A stretch of 64,000 bases of DNA from Aliiglaciecola lipolytica E3 (lineage in GTDB: Bacteria; Pseudomonadota; Gammaproteobacteria; Enterobacterales; Alteromonadaceae), in NCBI RefSeq assembly GCF_000314975.1, contig NZ_BAEN01000014.1:62001-126000 (forward strand), given 5' to 3'. Shown here one piece after another: positions 33,850-43,336 of this stretch. Position 1 is the first letter of the stretch; each line of letters begins with the position of its first letter. The position numbers and the translations under genes are program-made. The notes below the pieces were generated by a model. It saw only the letters and a list, made by a program, of their open reading frames with translations, searched no databases and had not been told where the DNA came from.

Positions 33850-36474
33850 TTAATTAATCTTATTATGCTGCAGCCAAGCATCATCTGCTTTCCAGCTTTT
33901 TACCCAAGCTGGAATTTCTACTGAAGCCATAGGGCGGGCAATACCATAGCCTTGAGCCAGTTCACATCCTAATTTTAACAGAGCTTCACCATGAGCAACG
34001 GTTTCTACTCCTTCTGCAATAACCGTGCGTCGGAAAGCTTTTGCTAAGCCCACAACGCCTTCAACTATAGCTAAATCGTCTGTGTCTTCTAACATATCTC
34101 TTACGAAACTTTGGTCAATTTTTATGAGGTAGGCAGGCAAACGTTTAAGGTAGGTTAGCGAGGAATAGCCGGTGCCAAAGTCGTCAATTGCAAATTTAAC
34201 CCCGAGTTCCTGACATGCACTCATGGTCGAGGATACTTGCTTTGTATCCTGTAATGCACTGGTTTCCAAAATCTCTAACTCTAAACAATTTGGTTCAACT
34301 TCTGAGTAATCTCCAAGAATGGTTGCTAATCGAGATGTAAAGTTGTCCTGTTGAAGTTGATGAGCACTTATATTGACACTTATTGGCAGATTTATACCCA
34401 CTTTGCGCCATTCGATTATCTGATCCAACGCTGTTTTTATAACCCATTCGCCCAATCTTAAGCTGACTTCATGACCCTCAATAATAGGTAAAAACTCCAA
34501 CGGTGGAATAATTCCATTAATAGGATGGTGCCAACGTATCAAGGCCTCAAACCCTGTCACTTCACCTGTGCGCATATTTACTTTGGGTTGAAAGTGCAGC
34601 ACAAACTCCTGTTTTTGAATCGCTGTACGAATATTGTCAATACTTTTGCGCTGTGTGTTAATAGCTGTATCTTGCGCAGTATCAAATAAATGATAGGTGT
34701 TTTTACCCGCCTGTTTCGCAATATACATAGCTTGATCAGCGTGCCGCATCAATTGCTCTGCATCAACGCCATCTTGTGGGTAAAGCGTGACTCCGATACT
34801 TGCGGATACCTGCATTAATCTAGTAGACACGGTTATGGGGCTGGCTGCTGCTTTGAGCAGGCGACTTATTATAAGTTCGGTGTCTTCGAATTTTTCTAAA
34901 TCCACCATAACGGCAATAAATTCATCACCGCCTATCCGAGCCAGAGTGTCGCCTTCACGTAACGCATCTTTCATACGTTGTGACACCGCAATGAGAAGTT
35001 CATCGCCAACACTATGTCCATAGGTATCATTGATGGCTTTAAAGCTATCCAAATCCATAAATGCCACTCCTAGTGACTTATTATGACGTTGGCATTGCAC
35101 CATGGCTTGATTTAATCGATCAGCCAGTAGTACTCGATTAGGCAAGTTTGTTAATAAATCATAGTGAGCTATTCGCTCCAGTTGGCCTTGGTTAGCTTTT
35201 AAGTCTGAAATATCAGTCGACAATGAAACGTAATGCTGAATTTCCCCTAGCGCATTTTTAACCGCGCTTATTGTCAACATTTCTGGATATATTTCACCAT
35301 TCTTTCTGCGATTCCAAATTTCTCCACGCCAATGTCCTTGGTTAAAAATAGTGGACCACATTGTTGAGTAAAAATCAGAAGAGTGTTCATTAGATTGCAG
35401 GATTCTGGGGTTTTTTCCTAATACTTCTTCGTGTGAATAGCCGGTGATTTTGCAAAAAGTATCATTGACTTCAATAATGCTAGCATTGGCATCAGTTATC
35501 ATTATGCCTTCATTGGCATGTGTAAATACACTAGCGGCACGTTTTATTTTTTCTTCTGCTTGTTTTTTCTCTATGGCGATACTTGCCAAGCTTGCAGCCT
35601 GTTCAATTATTGTTAAGTCAGCGTCTGTGGGGTAATTTATATCGCGGTGATAAATCGCAAATGTGCCCAGCACTGTTCCTTTCGAAGAGCGGATGGGTTC
35701 AGACCAACAGGATCCTAAGCCTGCCTTGTTGGCTAGGTCTTTATATTGGGCCCAATAGGGATGTGTATTAATGTCACTGACTATAACACGTTCATTTTTA
35801 TAAGCAGCCGTGCCGCAAGACCCGGCAGATATACCTATTTCCTCTCCTTCTATAGCCTTACAATAGAATTCAGGTAAGCTTGTTGACGCGCCATGTAATA
35901 AGTGTCTTCCAGACTCGTCCAAAAGCAACACACTGCACATCATTTTCGGGTTTTCGGCTTCGACAACTTTGACAATGGCAATGAGAATATCTGGAAGCTC
36001 TTTTCCGCTGGTAATTAGCTCTAATATATGAGTATGAGACTTTTCACGTAACTCGGATTGTTTGCGCTCAGTGATGTCATGAATCACACCAACAATGAAA
36101 GGTTTGCCATTAGGTGCTAAAAACCGATTCTTTTTGGTTAAAATTGTTTTGGTTTTTGCTCCATTGGTCGTTAACGTTTCCTCGCAAGTAATTTCTTTTC
36201 CTTCTTGAAGTACTTTTCTATCGATAGCTAAAAAATGTTCGCGCTCGCTCGGTGTCACCTCTTCGGCTAGGGTTTTACCGATAATTTGATTCCTTGCTAA
36301 TCCAAAAATATTACAAAAAGCGTCATTTACTAACAGTAATCTACATTCTTCATCTTTAATAAAAATTGGGTCACCGGTTATATTGAAAACGGCATCAAGA
36401 TAGTTCTCAATATCATGGGTGTTCAAATCAATTTGATTGAGCTGGTTATTGCTTTTATTCCGCTCATACATCAC
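33850..36474 (-). CDS. PAS-GAF-PAS-GGDEF-EAL cyclic-di-GMP enzyme
   Basis: An 874-residue signalling protein, apparently cytoplasmic (no membrane helix seen). Domains in order: PAS about 22-138, GAF about 145-305, PAS about 312-425 with a C-terminal PAC motif, GGDEF about 435-605 and EAL about 615-865. The GGDEF loop is intact (515-519), with an inhibitory-site RxxD at 506-509, and EALIRW (643-648) plus ISVNISAHQLQ and DDFGTGYSSLTYLKRLP are intact, so both diguanylate cyclase and phosphodiesterase activity are possible. GTG 36474 follows GGAGG by eight bases; ATG 36471 is the alternative. It is divergent from the ars operon and probably unrelated to it. Confidence 0.92.
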   Translation of the reverse strand: MMYERNKSNNQLNQIDLNTHDIENYLDAVFNITGDPIFIKDEECRLLLVNDAFCNIFGLARNQIIGKTLAEEVTPSEREHFLAIDRKVLQEGKEITCEETLTTNGAKTKTILTKKNRFLAPNGKPFIVGVIHDITERKQSELREKSHTHILELITSGKELPDILIAIVKVVEAENPKMMCSVLLLDESGRHLLHGASTSLPEFYCKAIEGEEIGISAGSCGTAAYKNERVIVSDINTHPYWAQYKDLANKAGLGSCWSEPIRSSKGTVLGTFAIYHRDINYPTDADLTIIEQAASLASIAIEKKQAEEKIKRAASVFTHANEGIMITDANASIIEVNDTFCKITGYSHEEVLGKNPRILQSNEHSSDFYSTMWSTIFNQGHWRGEIWNRRKNGEIYPEMLTISAVKNALGEIQHYVSLSTDISDLKANQGQLERIAHYDLLTNLPNRVLLADRLNQAMVQCQRHNKSLGVAFMDLDSFKAINDTYGHSVGDELLIAVSQRMKDALREGDTLARIGGDEFIAVMVDLEKFEDTELIISRLLKAAASPITVSTRLMQVSASIGVTLYPQDGVDAEQLMRHADQAMYIAKQAGKNTYHLFDTAQDTAINTQRKSIDNIRTAIQKQEFVLHFQPKVNMRTGEVTGFEALIRWHHPINGIIPPLEFLPIIEGHEVSLRLGEWVIKTALDQIIEWRKVGINLPISVNISAHQLQQDNFTSRLATILGDYSEVEPNCLELEILETSALQDTKQVSSTMSACQELGVKFAIDDFGTGYSSLTYLKRLPAYLIKIDQSFVRDMLEDTDDLAIVEGVVGLAKAFRRTVIAEGVETVAHGEALLKLGCELAQGYGIARPMASVEIPAWVKSWKADDAWLQHNKIN

Positions 36475-36752
36475 GTATCAAACCTCCGATAGTCGATTGC
36501 CGCAAAATTCATCAAACTTTTTTGAATTTTTAGTTTTTGATTCAGCATTGCGGTATCGATATAAAATGATAATGAAAGATTATGTTCTATTTTGTCTTTA
36601 AATCGCGAAATTACATCTACAGAGTATATAAGAAACTCCTACATCTATCCTTTTTTTTACCAGTTGAATGTGAATTTATTTCAACGCAATCTAACACGCA
36701 CAAATGAGTAGATTGGTTTATTGCAAATCATTTAATTAGTTTTCTAAACTGA
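36475..36752. other. Non-coding stretch before the ars promoter
   Basis: AT-rich with no gene or repeat that I can support. It carries the unresolved promoter of the minus-strand GGDEF/EAL gene, whose ribosome binding site GGAGG is at about 36483-36487. Confidence 0.5.
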
Positions 36753-36780
36753 TTGACATATGTTTTTTCATATATATGAT
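36753..36780 (+). promoter_or_regulatory. ars operon promoter with overlapping ArsR operator
   Basis: TTGACA (36753-36758), 16 bp, TATGAT (36775-36780) is a near-consensus sigma-70 promoter. The 12-bp perfect palindrome TCATATATATGA (36768-36779) covers the spacer and -10 box, and a second half-site CATATATGA follows at about 36787. ATAT-type dyads over the promoter are typical of ArsR/SmtB repressors, so autoregulation relieved by arsenite is likely. Confidence 0.75.
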
Positions 36781-36811
36781 ATTTCACATATATGAATAAT
36801 CGAATGTGAAT

Positions 36812-37147
36812 ATGGATCCACTTAAATTTTTTAAATGTCTTTCTGACGATACCCGCCTTAAATCCTTGTTGCTTATTTCTAAGTTTGGTGAGGTCTGTGT
36901 ATGCGATTTGATGGATGCGCTTTGCCTAGATCAACCTAAAATTTCTCGCCATTTAGCGGAGTTACGCAAATGCGGTATTTTACTGGATGACAGGCGAGGT
37001 AAGTGGGTGTACTACCGTTTTCACCCAGAATTGCCAGAGTGGGCTCGTGCGGTAATCCAACAATCAGCCGAGCATAACCAATCCTATTTTGAAGAGGCGA
37101 GCACGCGTTTGCACGCTTCACAAACTGGCAAATCTACTTGTTTATAA
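36812..37147 (+). CDS. arsR: ArsR-family arsenic-responsive repressor
   Basis: A 111-residue winged-helix repressor. The recognition region is QPKISRHLAELRKCGILLDDRRGKWVYYR. The arsenite site of E. coli-type ArsR, CVCDLC, reads CVCDLM here: Cys29 and Cys31 are present and the third thiol is Met34; the first two cysteines are the ones known to be needed for induction. ATG 36812 (MDPLKFFKCLSDDTRL) is chosen over the in-frame GTG 36806, which adds two residues only. It is the first gene of a five-gene operon, 13 bp before arsC, under a promoter overlapped by its probable operator. Confidence 0.94.
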   Translation: MDPLKFFKCLSDDTRLKSLLLISKFGEVCVCDLMDALCLDQPKISRHLAELRKCGILLDDRRGKWVYYRFHPELPEWARAVIQQSAEHNQSYFEEASTRLHASQTGKSTCL

Positions 37148-37160
37148 TTAGGGATTAGCA

Positions 37161-37631
37161 ATGAAAATTCTATATATATGTACGCATAACAGATGCAGAA
37201 GCATTCTGTCAGAAGCAATAACCAATCATTTAGCCGGCGATTTAATCATTGCTAGAAGCGCAGGTAGTCAGCCTGCTGGAATAGTCCATCCTTTGTCGCT
37301 TAAATATCTACAAGAAGCGGAAGTACCTAGGGAAGGCTTGCAAAGTCAATCTTGGGATGAGTTTGAGGACTTTAAGCCTGACGTAGTTATCACTGTCTGC
37401 GATTCTGCTGCCGGCGAAAGTTGCCCGGTGTGGTTTGGCAATTCAATTAAAGTGCATTGGGGACTTGAAGATCCATCTAAAGTTGATGGAACCGAGCAGG
37501 AAATAGCGACTGCGTTTCGAACTTGCATTAGTGAAATAACAGTGCGAGTCAGAAAATTAATGTTATTGGCTGAGCAAAATCTTGAAAAGGAACAATTGAA
37601 ATCAGCGCTAGCCGAGTTAGGAGCTCAGTAG
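37161..37631 (+). CDS. arsC: Arsenate reductase, low-molecular-weight-phosphatase (thioredoxin) type
   Basis: A 156-residue enzyme that reduces arsenate to arsenite. The P-loop CX5R is C7-THNRC-R13, and the two further cysteines of the thioredoxin-coupled family lie in [18 protein letters not shown], with the HWGLEDPS motif of the phosphatase-like fold. It belongs to the pI258/B. subtilis ArsC lineage rather than to the glutaredoxin-type ArsC encoded at the end of the same operon. It sits 13 bp after arsR and 2 bp before arsH. The tail of about 25 residues after KLMLLAEQ is charged and helical. Confidence 0.92.
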   Translation: MKILYICTHNRCRSILSEAITNHLAGDLIIARSAGSQPAGIVHPLSLKYLQEAEVPREGLQSQSWDEFEDFKPDVVITVCDSAAGESCPVWFGNSIKVHWGLEDPSKVDGTEQEIATAFRTCISEITVRVRKLMLLAEQNLEKEQLKSALAELGAQ

Positions 37632-37633
37632 TT

Positions 37634-38350
37634 ATGCTTCAAGATATTTCCTTGCCAAACATTGATGAAAAATGTCTGCATAAACCAACTTATGAAGAGG
37701 CGGTTGGATCACCTGCACAGCACGCACCACGAATTTTGTTGCTCCACGGCTCAATGCGCAAACGTGCGTTTAGTCGTTTGGTTGTTGAAGAAGCAGCTCG
37801 TTTATTAATTCACTTTGGTGCTGAAGTGAAAATTTTTAATCCTGAAGGTTTACCCCAAACCGACACTGAAGATGAACATCATCCAAAAGTGAAAGAGTTA
37901 CGTGAATTGATGATGTGGTCTGAAGGTCAAGTATGGTGCTCACCAGAAAGGCATGGGTCTATGACCAGTATTTTTAAAAGCCAAATTGACTGGGTGCCAT
38001 TAAATATTGGCGGTGTGCGTCCAACCCAAGGAAAAACCTTGGCTGTCATGCAAGTGTGTGGCGGTTCACAATCATTTAACGTGGTAAATCAACTGCGTGT
38101 TTTAGGTCGTTGGATGCGTATGGTGACTATACCTAACCAGTCTAGCGTGGCAAAAGCCTTCTTAGAGTTTGATGAAAACGACAGAATGAAACCGTCAGCA
38201 TATTACAACCGAATTGTTGATGTAATGGAAGAGTTGGTTAAATTCACCTTGTTATTGCGAAACAACAAAGACTTCTTTGTGGATCGATATTCTGAACGAG
38301 TGGAGTCTGTAGAACAACTTAGTCAACGTGTGAATCAAAGGTCACTTTAG
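37634..38350 (+). CDS. arsH: ArsH, NADPH-dependent FMN reductase-type organoarsenical oxidase
   Basis: A 238-residue flavodoxin-like flavoprotein. Family signatures are [24 protein letters not shown] (FMN phosphate-binding loop), [40 protein letters not shown], and [25 protein letters not shown]. ArsH proteins oxidise trivalent methyl- or aromatic arsenicals to the less toxic pentavalent state and may also counter oxidative stress. The last 40 residues are less conserved. It lies directly between arsC and ACR3, nearly abutting both. Confidence 0.94.
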   Translation: MLQDISLPNIDEKCLHKPTYEEAVGSPAQHAPRILLLHGSMRKRAFSRLVVEEAARLLIHFGAEVKIFNPEGLPQTDTEDEHHPKVKELRELMMWSEGQVWCSPERHGSMTSIFKSQIDWVPLNIGGVRPTQGKTLAVMQVCGGSQSFNVVNQLRVLGRWMRMVTIPNQSSVAKAFLEFDENDRMKPSAYYNRIVDVMEELVKFTLLLRNNKDFFVDRYSERVESVEQLSQRVNQRSL

Positions 38351-38359
38351 GAAATCAAC

Positions 38360-39373
38360 ATGGGGTTATTCGAGCGTTATTTATCAGTTTGGGTTGGTTT
38401 GGCAATTATTGTCGGTATTTTGGCAGGCAGCTTTGCACCTGAAGCATTCGCTGTAATCGCGAGTTTTGAATATGCTCATGTGAATTTGGTTATTGCTGTG
38501 TTGATCTGGTTAATGATCTATCCAATGATGGTGCAAATTGATTTTTCTTCGATTAAAGATGTGGGTAAAAAACCGAAAGGTTTAGTGCTCACACTAGTTG
38601 TTAATTGGTTGATTAAACCCTTCACAATGGCGCTGCTAGGCTGGTTGTTTTTTAAAGGCTTATTTGCTGATTGGGTAGACCCTCAAACCGCCACGGAATA
38701 TATCGCTGGCATGATATTGCTCGGTGTCGCGCCTTGCACAGCAATGGTATTTGTATGGAGTCAACTGACTAAAGGCGATGCAAATTATACCTTAGTGCAA
38801 GTATCTATTAACGACATCATTATGATATTTGCATTTGCGCCATTGGCTGGTTTGTTACTTGGAGTGACAGACATTACAGTGCCTTGGGATACGCTTTTCT
38901 TATCTGTTGTTTTGTATGTCCTGATCCCCTTAGTGGCAGGTGCGTTAACCCGCAGAAAACTGGATAAAAGTGACGACCACTCTAAACTTAATCAGTTTCT
39001 AGCGACTATGAAACCTTGGTCGATTATCGGTTTATTAGCTACGGTAACACTACTTTTTGGTTTTCAATCTGAAACCATTTTGGATAAACCTGAAGCCATT
39101 TTATTAATTGCTATTCCGCTGTTAATTCAAACCTACGGCATATTTGCGATAGCCTATTTCATGGCTAAAAAGATGAAGTTGCCGCATAACGTTGCTGGAC
39201 CAGCTTGCATGATCGGCACATCAAACTTTTTTGAACTAGCCGTTGCTGTTGCGATTTCGTTATTTGGTTTACATTCTGGCGCTGCTTTGGCAACTGTTGT
39301 AGGTGTGTTAGTTGAAGTGCCTGTGATGTTGTCGTTGGTATGGTTTGTAAATCGTACGCGACACTGGTTCTAA
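38360..39373 (+). CDS. acr3: ACR3-type arsenite efflux permease
   Basis: A 337-residue inner-membrane protein with about ten membrane helices that exports arsenite using the proton gradient. The conserved [26 protein letters not shown] carries the essential cysteine of helix 4, and [19 protein letters not shown] is the second family signature. Length matches the family. The gene begins 9 bp after arsH and is followed 27 bp later by the second arsC, completing reduction plus extrusion of arsenate. Confidence 0.95.
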   Translation: MGLFERYLSVWVGLAIIVGILAGSFAPEAFAVIASFEYAHVNLVIAVLIWLMIYPMMVQIDFSSIKDVGKKPKGLVLTLVVNWLIKPFTMALLGWLFFKGLFADWVDPQTATEYIAGMILLGVAPCTAMVFVWSQLTKGDANYTLVQVSINDIIMIFAFAPLAGLLLGVTDITVPWDTLFLSVVLYVLIPLVAGALTRRKLDKSDDHSKLNQFLATMKPWSIIGLLATVTLLFGFQSETILDKPEAILLIAIPLLIQTYGIFAIAYFMAKKMKLPHNVAGPACMIGTSNFFELAVAVAISLFGLHSGAALATVVGVLVEVPVMLSLVWFVNRTRHWF

Positions 39374-39400
39374 TCCTAAATTAATATTTATAAGAGGCTA

Positions 39401-39823
39401 ATGATGATAGTTATTTATCACAATCCAGAATGCGGTACGTCTAGAAATGTATTAAAAATTATAGAGGATGCGGGTTATCAGCCAACTATTATCGAATATA
39501 TTGAAGAAGGATGGACCCAGGGGCAGTTGTTGGGTCTATTTGCGGCTGCCAATTTAACGCCACGCGAAGCCTTAAGAACAACTAAATCACCTGCGAAAGA
39601 GCTTGGTTTACTTGATGAGTCAGTATCAGATGAATCAATTTTACAGGCGATGTTAAAGCATCCTGTTCTGGTTAATCGGCCAATTGTTTGTTCCAACAAA
39701 GGTGTCAAGTTATGTCGCCCTAGTGAAGTGGTTCTAGACTTACTTGATAAGTGGCCTGCTGGACCTTATAACAAAGAAGATGGAGAGCAAATTTTAGATG
39801 CGCTGGGTAAAAGGGTGGTTTAA
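39401..39823 (+). CDS. arsC: Arsenate reductase, glutaredoxin-dependent (ArsC/Spx fold)
   Basis: A 140-residue enzyme of the E. coli R773 ArsC type. The catalytic Cys is in YHNPECGTSRN (position 12 by the family count), and the arsenate-binding arginines are in LVNRPIVCSNKGVKLCRPSE. Start ATG 39401 or ATG 39404, both after AAGAGG. It is unrelated in fold to the thioredoxin-type arsC at the front of this operon, so the operon holds two independently evolved arsenate reductases that draw on different electron donors. No clear terminator follows before the next gene. Confidence 0.94.
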   Translation: MMIVIYHNPECGTSRNVLKIIEDAGYQPTIIEYIEEGWTQGQLLGLFAAANLTPREALRTTKSPAKELGLLDESVSDESILQAMLKHPVLVNRPIVCSNKGVKLCRPSEVVLDLLDKWPAGPYNKEDGEQILDALGKRVV

Positions 39824-39942
39824 CCGAAATAAGTGACTTGTTAAATGTAAATGTTTTGTAATTAAACTTGTGTTAAAGCTAACTGAGTTTTAAGTTGCAG
39901 GTTATCTGAATTGTTAAACTATTTTCTCAGGTCACATATATT

Positions 39943-41322
39943 ATGTCTTCCAAACGCGCATATATAGCTGCAAATCGATTTGGTTATGGTGCTAATCAGC
40001 GGACCATAGAGCAAATACAAGGCGATCCTTTAGACTGGCTAGTTGCTCAATTGAGTCCTGATAGCATCTCGAGCGAAATGCATACGTTGAATATTCAATG
40101 GGATAGTAAGCAGGCTGCACAACAGTTAACACTGTACAGACAACAAAGAAAACAAGAAAGAAAAAAGCAAGTATCGGGTCAGGTCATTTCCCAAGAAAAT
40201 ATGATGGCCATTAGTAGCGACGGTATTCGAAAAAATATCACTAAGCATGTATTTCAATCCGTTTCCCACGTAATCTCACAGCAGATTGTCTCGTCACGCC
40301 CCTTTTTCTGGCGTCTAGTCGATTTTTTCTCGAATCATTTTAGCGTTACTGCAAACGGACTCAACATGCGTGCTTTAGCTCAAACTCTGGAACTAGAGGC
40401 CATTGCTTCTAATTTATCCGGCAACTTTTCGGATATGTTAATTGCTGTAGAAAGTCATCCTGCTATGTTGGTTTATTTAAATAATGAGCAATCAGTGGGT
40501 CCAAATTCTAAGATCGGTAAACGAAGCAAAGGGAAAAAAGGGCTGAATGAAAACTTAGCGCGTGAAATTTTAGAATTACATACCCTTGGCGTAAATGCCG
40601 GTTATAACCAGGCTGATGTGACCGAATTAGCCAAAGCTATCACGGGATGGAGTTTGTCTCAGCAAGGGGTGGAGGGCTTTGAATTTCGCAAGCAAGCTCA
40701 TGAGCCGGGCAGTAGAGACGTGTTTGGCAAAACGTATGCCGCGGTTGGTGTACAGCAAGGTAAACAAATACTCTTCGATTTGAGTAACAGTCCTCATACC
40801 GCAAAATTTGTTTCCGAAAAACTGGCTAAACACTTTATTAGTGACAACCCGCCAACTGAGCTAGTTAATGATATGGTGAAAGCGTGGTTAAAAACCGCGG
40901 GAAGTTTGCCACATGTCGTTAATGCAATGCTAAAAAATCCGCTGAGTTGGTCATTTAGTAATGCGAAGTTTAAAACGCCCCGCGAATTTTTGGTTTCCAC
41001 CTGCCGAGCTTGCGAGCTTAATGAAATTCGACCCGATTACGTTAAAAGTTTAACAATTTTAGGCCAGCAGCCGTTTTCAGCTGGTTCTCCCGCAGGCTTC
41101 AAGGATAGTCAAGAATATTGGGCAGGACCGAGAGCTATGATGGGCAGAATCGAGTGGGCCGACCATGTTAGTAAATTTGTTAAATCGCCACCTCTGGATA
41201 TTGCCAGACAAGCATTGGGTCCGTTTCTGCATGAACGAACCATAAAAGCAATGTCGCGCGCCGAAAGTAAACGTCAGGCTATTTCTTTAATGTTATTGAG
41301 TCCGGAGTTTCAAAAACGATGA
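39943..41322 (+). CDS. DUF1800-family protein
   Basis: A 459-residue protein of the DUF1800 family. It shows the N-terminal ANRFGYGA, the central NHFSV, LENLAREILELHTLGVN-like segment (NENLAREILELHTLGVNAGYNQADVTELAKAITGW) and a late GQQPFSAGSPAGFKD, all typical. No enzymatic function is established for the family; it is regularly encoded before a Tat-exported DUF1501 protein, as here, with a four-base ATGA overlap. There is no obvious signal peptide on this partner. The pair may assemble or modify something at the cell surface, but this is unknown. Confidence 0.9.
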   Translation: MSSKRAYIAANRFGYGANQRTIEQIQGDPLDWLVAQLSPDSISSEMHTLNIQWDSKQAAQQLTLYRQQRKQERKKQVSGQVISQENMMAISSDGIRKNITKHVFQSVSHVISQQIVSSRPFFWRLVDFFSNHFSVTANGLNMRALAQTLELEAIASNLSGNFSDMLIAVESHPAMLVYLNNEQSVGPNSKIGKRSKGKKGLNENLAREILELHTLGVNAGYNQADVTELAKAITGWSLSQQGVEGFEFRKQAHEPGSRDVFGKTYAAVGVQQGKQILFDLSNSPHTAKFVSEKLAKHFISDNPPTELVNDMVKAWLKTAGSLPHVVNAMLKNPLSWSFSNAKFKTPREFLVSTCRACELNEIRPDYVKSLTILGQQPFSAGSPAGFKDSQEYWAGPRAMMGRIEWADHVSKFVKSPPLDIARQALGPFLHERTIKAMSRAESKRQAISLMLLSPEFQKR

Positions 41323-42479
41323 ACTTAAATAGACGTAATTTTATAAAAGCAGGTGTCGCGGGTTGGGTTGTTTATCAAACCATGGCTAGTGGAGCATTAG
41401 CAAGTTCTCTGAAACCTTCTACCAAACACAAAAAGGTGGTTTGGGTGATGTTACGTGGCGCTATGGATTCATTACATGGAGTGTTACCTGTAGGCGATCC
41501 TGATTTTATGGCAATTCGCGGTGATTTGGTTAAGCCGATAGTTAATCAACTACTTCCACTAGAACAGGGATTTGCTCTGCATCCGGCTCTTAAAAATTGT
41601 CACAGTTGGTATCAAAACCAAGAATTTTCGCCTGTTGTTGCTGTAGCTTCTGGATATCGAGAGCGCTCTCATTTTGATGGCCAAGATCAAATGGAATCTG
41701 GTTTAAATACGACCGATCATGAAAATGGTTGGTTAGCGAGGGCGGCGAATCTGGCCCATGGTCACGGATTAGCAATTTCGCAAACCGTGCCCATTGCGTT
41801 ACGTGGTGATGACGCTAGCCAAACTTGGTACCCATCACATTTTGCCACTACTGAAGATGACCTGATTGATCGTCTACGTACTCTGTACGCTGGAAACGAA
41901 GAGTTTTCTGGATTATTAGAAAGCGCAGTTACCAATAGAGACATGTTGGAAATGAATGGCAAAGATCGCACTCGGGCTAATTTTTCGTATTTGGCTAAAC
42001 AGTGTGGTGAGTTGTTAAATCGAGATAATTCCGCCAATTGCGCCATGCTGGAGTTAAATGGTTGGGACACTCACAATAACCAATTTTCACGATTGAGTCG
42101 GCAATTTGAAATACTCGATAATGGACTGGGAGAATTAAAGACAGGCTTGGGCGAATCGTGGAACAAAACGGTTGTAATTGTCACAACAGAGTTCGGCCGC
42201 ACGGTCGCTATAAACGGCACAAAAGGCACCGATCATGGCACCGGCTCAGCCATGTTTTTATTAGGAGGGGCAATAAAAGGCAAGCAAGTTTTGGGCAAGT
42301 GGCCGGGCTTGAAAAAAGAGCATTTATTTGCAAACCGTGATTTAATGCCAACCACAGATGTGAGAAGTTGGATGGCAAGTGTTCTGCATCAGCATTGGGG
42401 TTTATCGTTGGCTGATTTGAATAACGTTTTCCCTGATGTAACGCCAATTGCTCAATCAATTGTTAAATCTTTATCCTAA
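41319..42479 (+). CDS. DUF1501-family protein with Tat signal
   Basis: A 386-residue exported protein. The N-terminus NRRNFIKAGVAGWVVYQTMASGALA is a twin-arginine signal, so the protein should cross the inner membrane folded, possibly with a cofactor or metal. The sulfatase/phosphatase-like core shows WVMLRGAMDSLHGVLP near residue 43, HFDGQDQMESG, and the late VVIVTTEFGRT and NGTKGTDHGTGSAMFLLGG, which resemble metal-binding motifs of the alkaline phosphatase superfamily. It overlaps the DUF1800 gene by four bases and is clearly its partner. Confidence 0.9.
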   Translation: MNLNRRNFIKAGVAGWVVYQTMASGALASSLKPSTKHKKVVWVMLRGAMDSLHGVLPVGDPDFMAIRGDLVKPIVNQLLPLEQGFALHPALKNCHSWYQNQEFSPVVAVASGYRERSHFDGQDQMESGLNTTDHENGWLARAANLAHGHGLAISQTVPIALRGDDASQTWYPSHFATTEDDLIDRLRTLYAGNEEFSGLLESAVTNRDMLEMNGKDRTRANFSYLAKQCGELLNRDNSANCAMLELNGWDTHNNQFSRLSRQFEILDNGLGELKTGLGESWNKTVVIVTTEFGRTVAINGTKGTDHGTGSAMFLLGGAIKGKQVLGKWPGLKKEHLFANRDLMPTTDVRSWMASVLHQHWGLSLADLNNVFPDVTPIAQSIVKSLS

Positions 42480-42518
42480 GGTTTAAAATTAAGCCAGTTC
42501 AAATTAATACTAAATGGG

Positions 42519-43238
42519 GTGAGCTGTATTTTGCAAAGTACCTTGTCCATTCGTGCATACAGCCGTCAAAAAGTGCAGCATGCTCATGATTTTAATCAAT
42601 TGGTTTTACCCTTACGCGGGGTGATAAATATCGCCGTAGGCGATTTTAATGGCAAAGTCACACCGGGTGAGTGCGTGGTTGTCAAAAGCAGTGAAGTGCA
42701 CCAATTTACAGCCGATTCGGAAGCGCGTTTTGTCGTCGCTGATATGCACTTTTTACCCGACAATCTCCTTAATTCTAGCACCCGCGTATTCACTATTAAC
42801 CAACCATTATTTCGCTTTCTGAGTTTTCTGGAAGCCCAGCTAGAATATCAGGTTAATAAAGACTTAGAAGAAACCTGTTTCGCTACTTTTTATGCATTAC
42901 TTGGTGAACAACGTATTTTTAAATTGTTAGATCGCAGAATACGAGAAGTTATCGCTTACGTTGAAGCCAATTTTGTTGACGTTTTAACAATTAACACCTT
43001 GGCGAACGTGGCTTGTTTAAGTCCTACTCAGTTTAAAAAGTTATTTAAACAACAAATCGGTCTAACCGCATCACAATATTTGGTTAAGTTTCGCATGGAA
43101 AAAGCGCAAGCACTCCTTATCCATACAGACTCGCCGGTGCAAATCGTTGCAGAGCAGGTCGGTTATACCGATTACACTGCTTTTAGTCGGCGTTTTACCC
43201 AATATTTTGGCTTACCTCCCTCTAAGATCGCCCGCTAG
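42519..43238 (+). CDS. AraC-family transcriptional regulator
   Basis: A 239-residue regulator (about 235 if the second start is used). The N-terminal part (HAHDFNQLVLPLRGVINIAVGDFNGKVTPGECVVVKSSEVHQF) is a cupin sensor domain; the C-terminal 100 residues hold the double helix-turn-helix (INTLANVACLSPTQFKKLFKQQIGLTASQYL and VQIVAEQVGYTDYTAFSRRFTQYFG). GTG 42519 gives the longest frame but no ribosome binding site; TTG 42531 is preceded by GGGGTGAG at seven bases and may be the real start. It lies before an EamA transporter, which it may control. Confidence 0.92.
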   Translation: MSCILQSTLSIRAYSRQKVQHAHDFNQLVLPLRGVINIAVGDFNGKVTPGECVVVKSSEVHQFTADSEARFVVADMHFLPDNLLNSSTRVFTINQPLFRFLSFLEAQLEYQVNKDLEETCFATFYALLGEQRIFKLLDRRIREVIAYVEANFVDVLTINTLANVACLSPTQFKKLFKQQIGLTASQYLVKFRMEKAQALLIHTDSPVQIVAEQVGYTDYTAFSRRFTQYFGLPPSKIAR

Positions 43239-43336
43239 TTGCGTCCTCTCGGCAGTTAAAAGCGTCTTATCAGCAAAGTGGAAGTTGGTTTTTCAGAATA
43301 CAATCTCACTTTATTTAAATACATCTTGGATTAATA

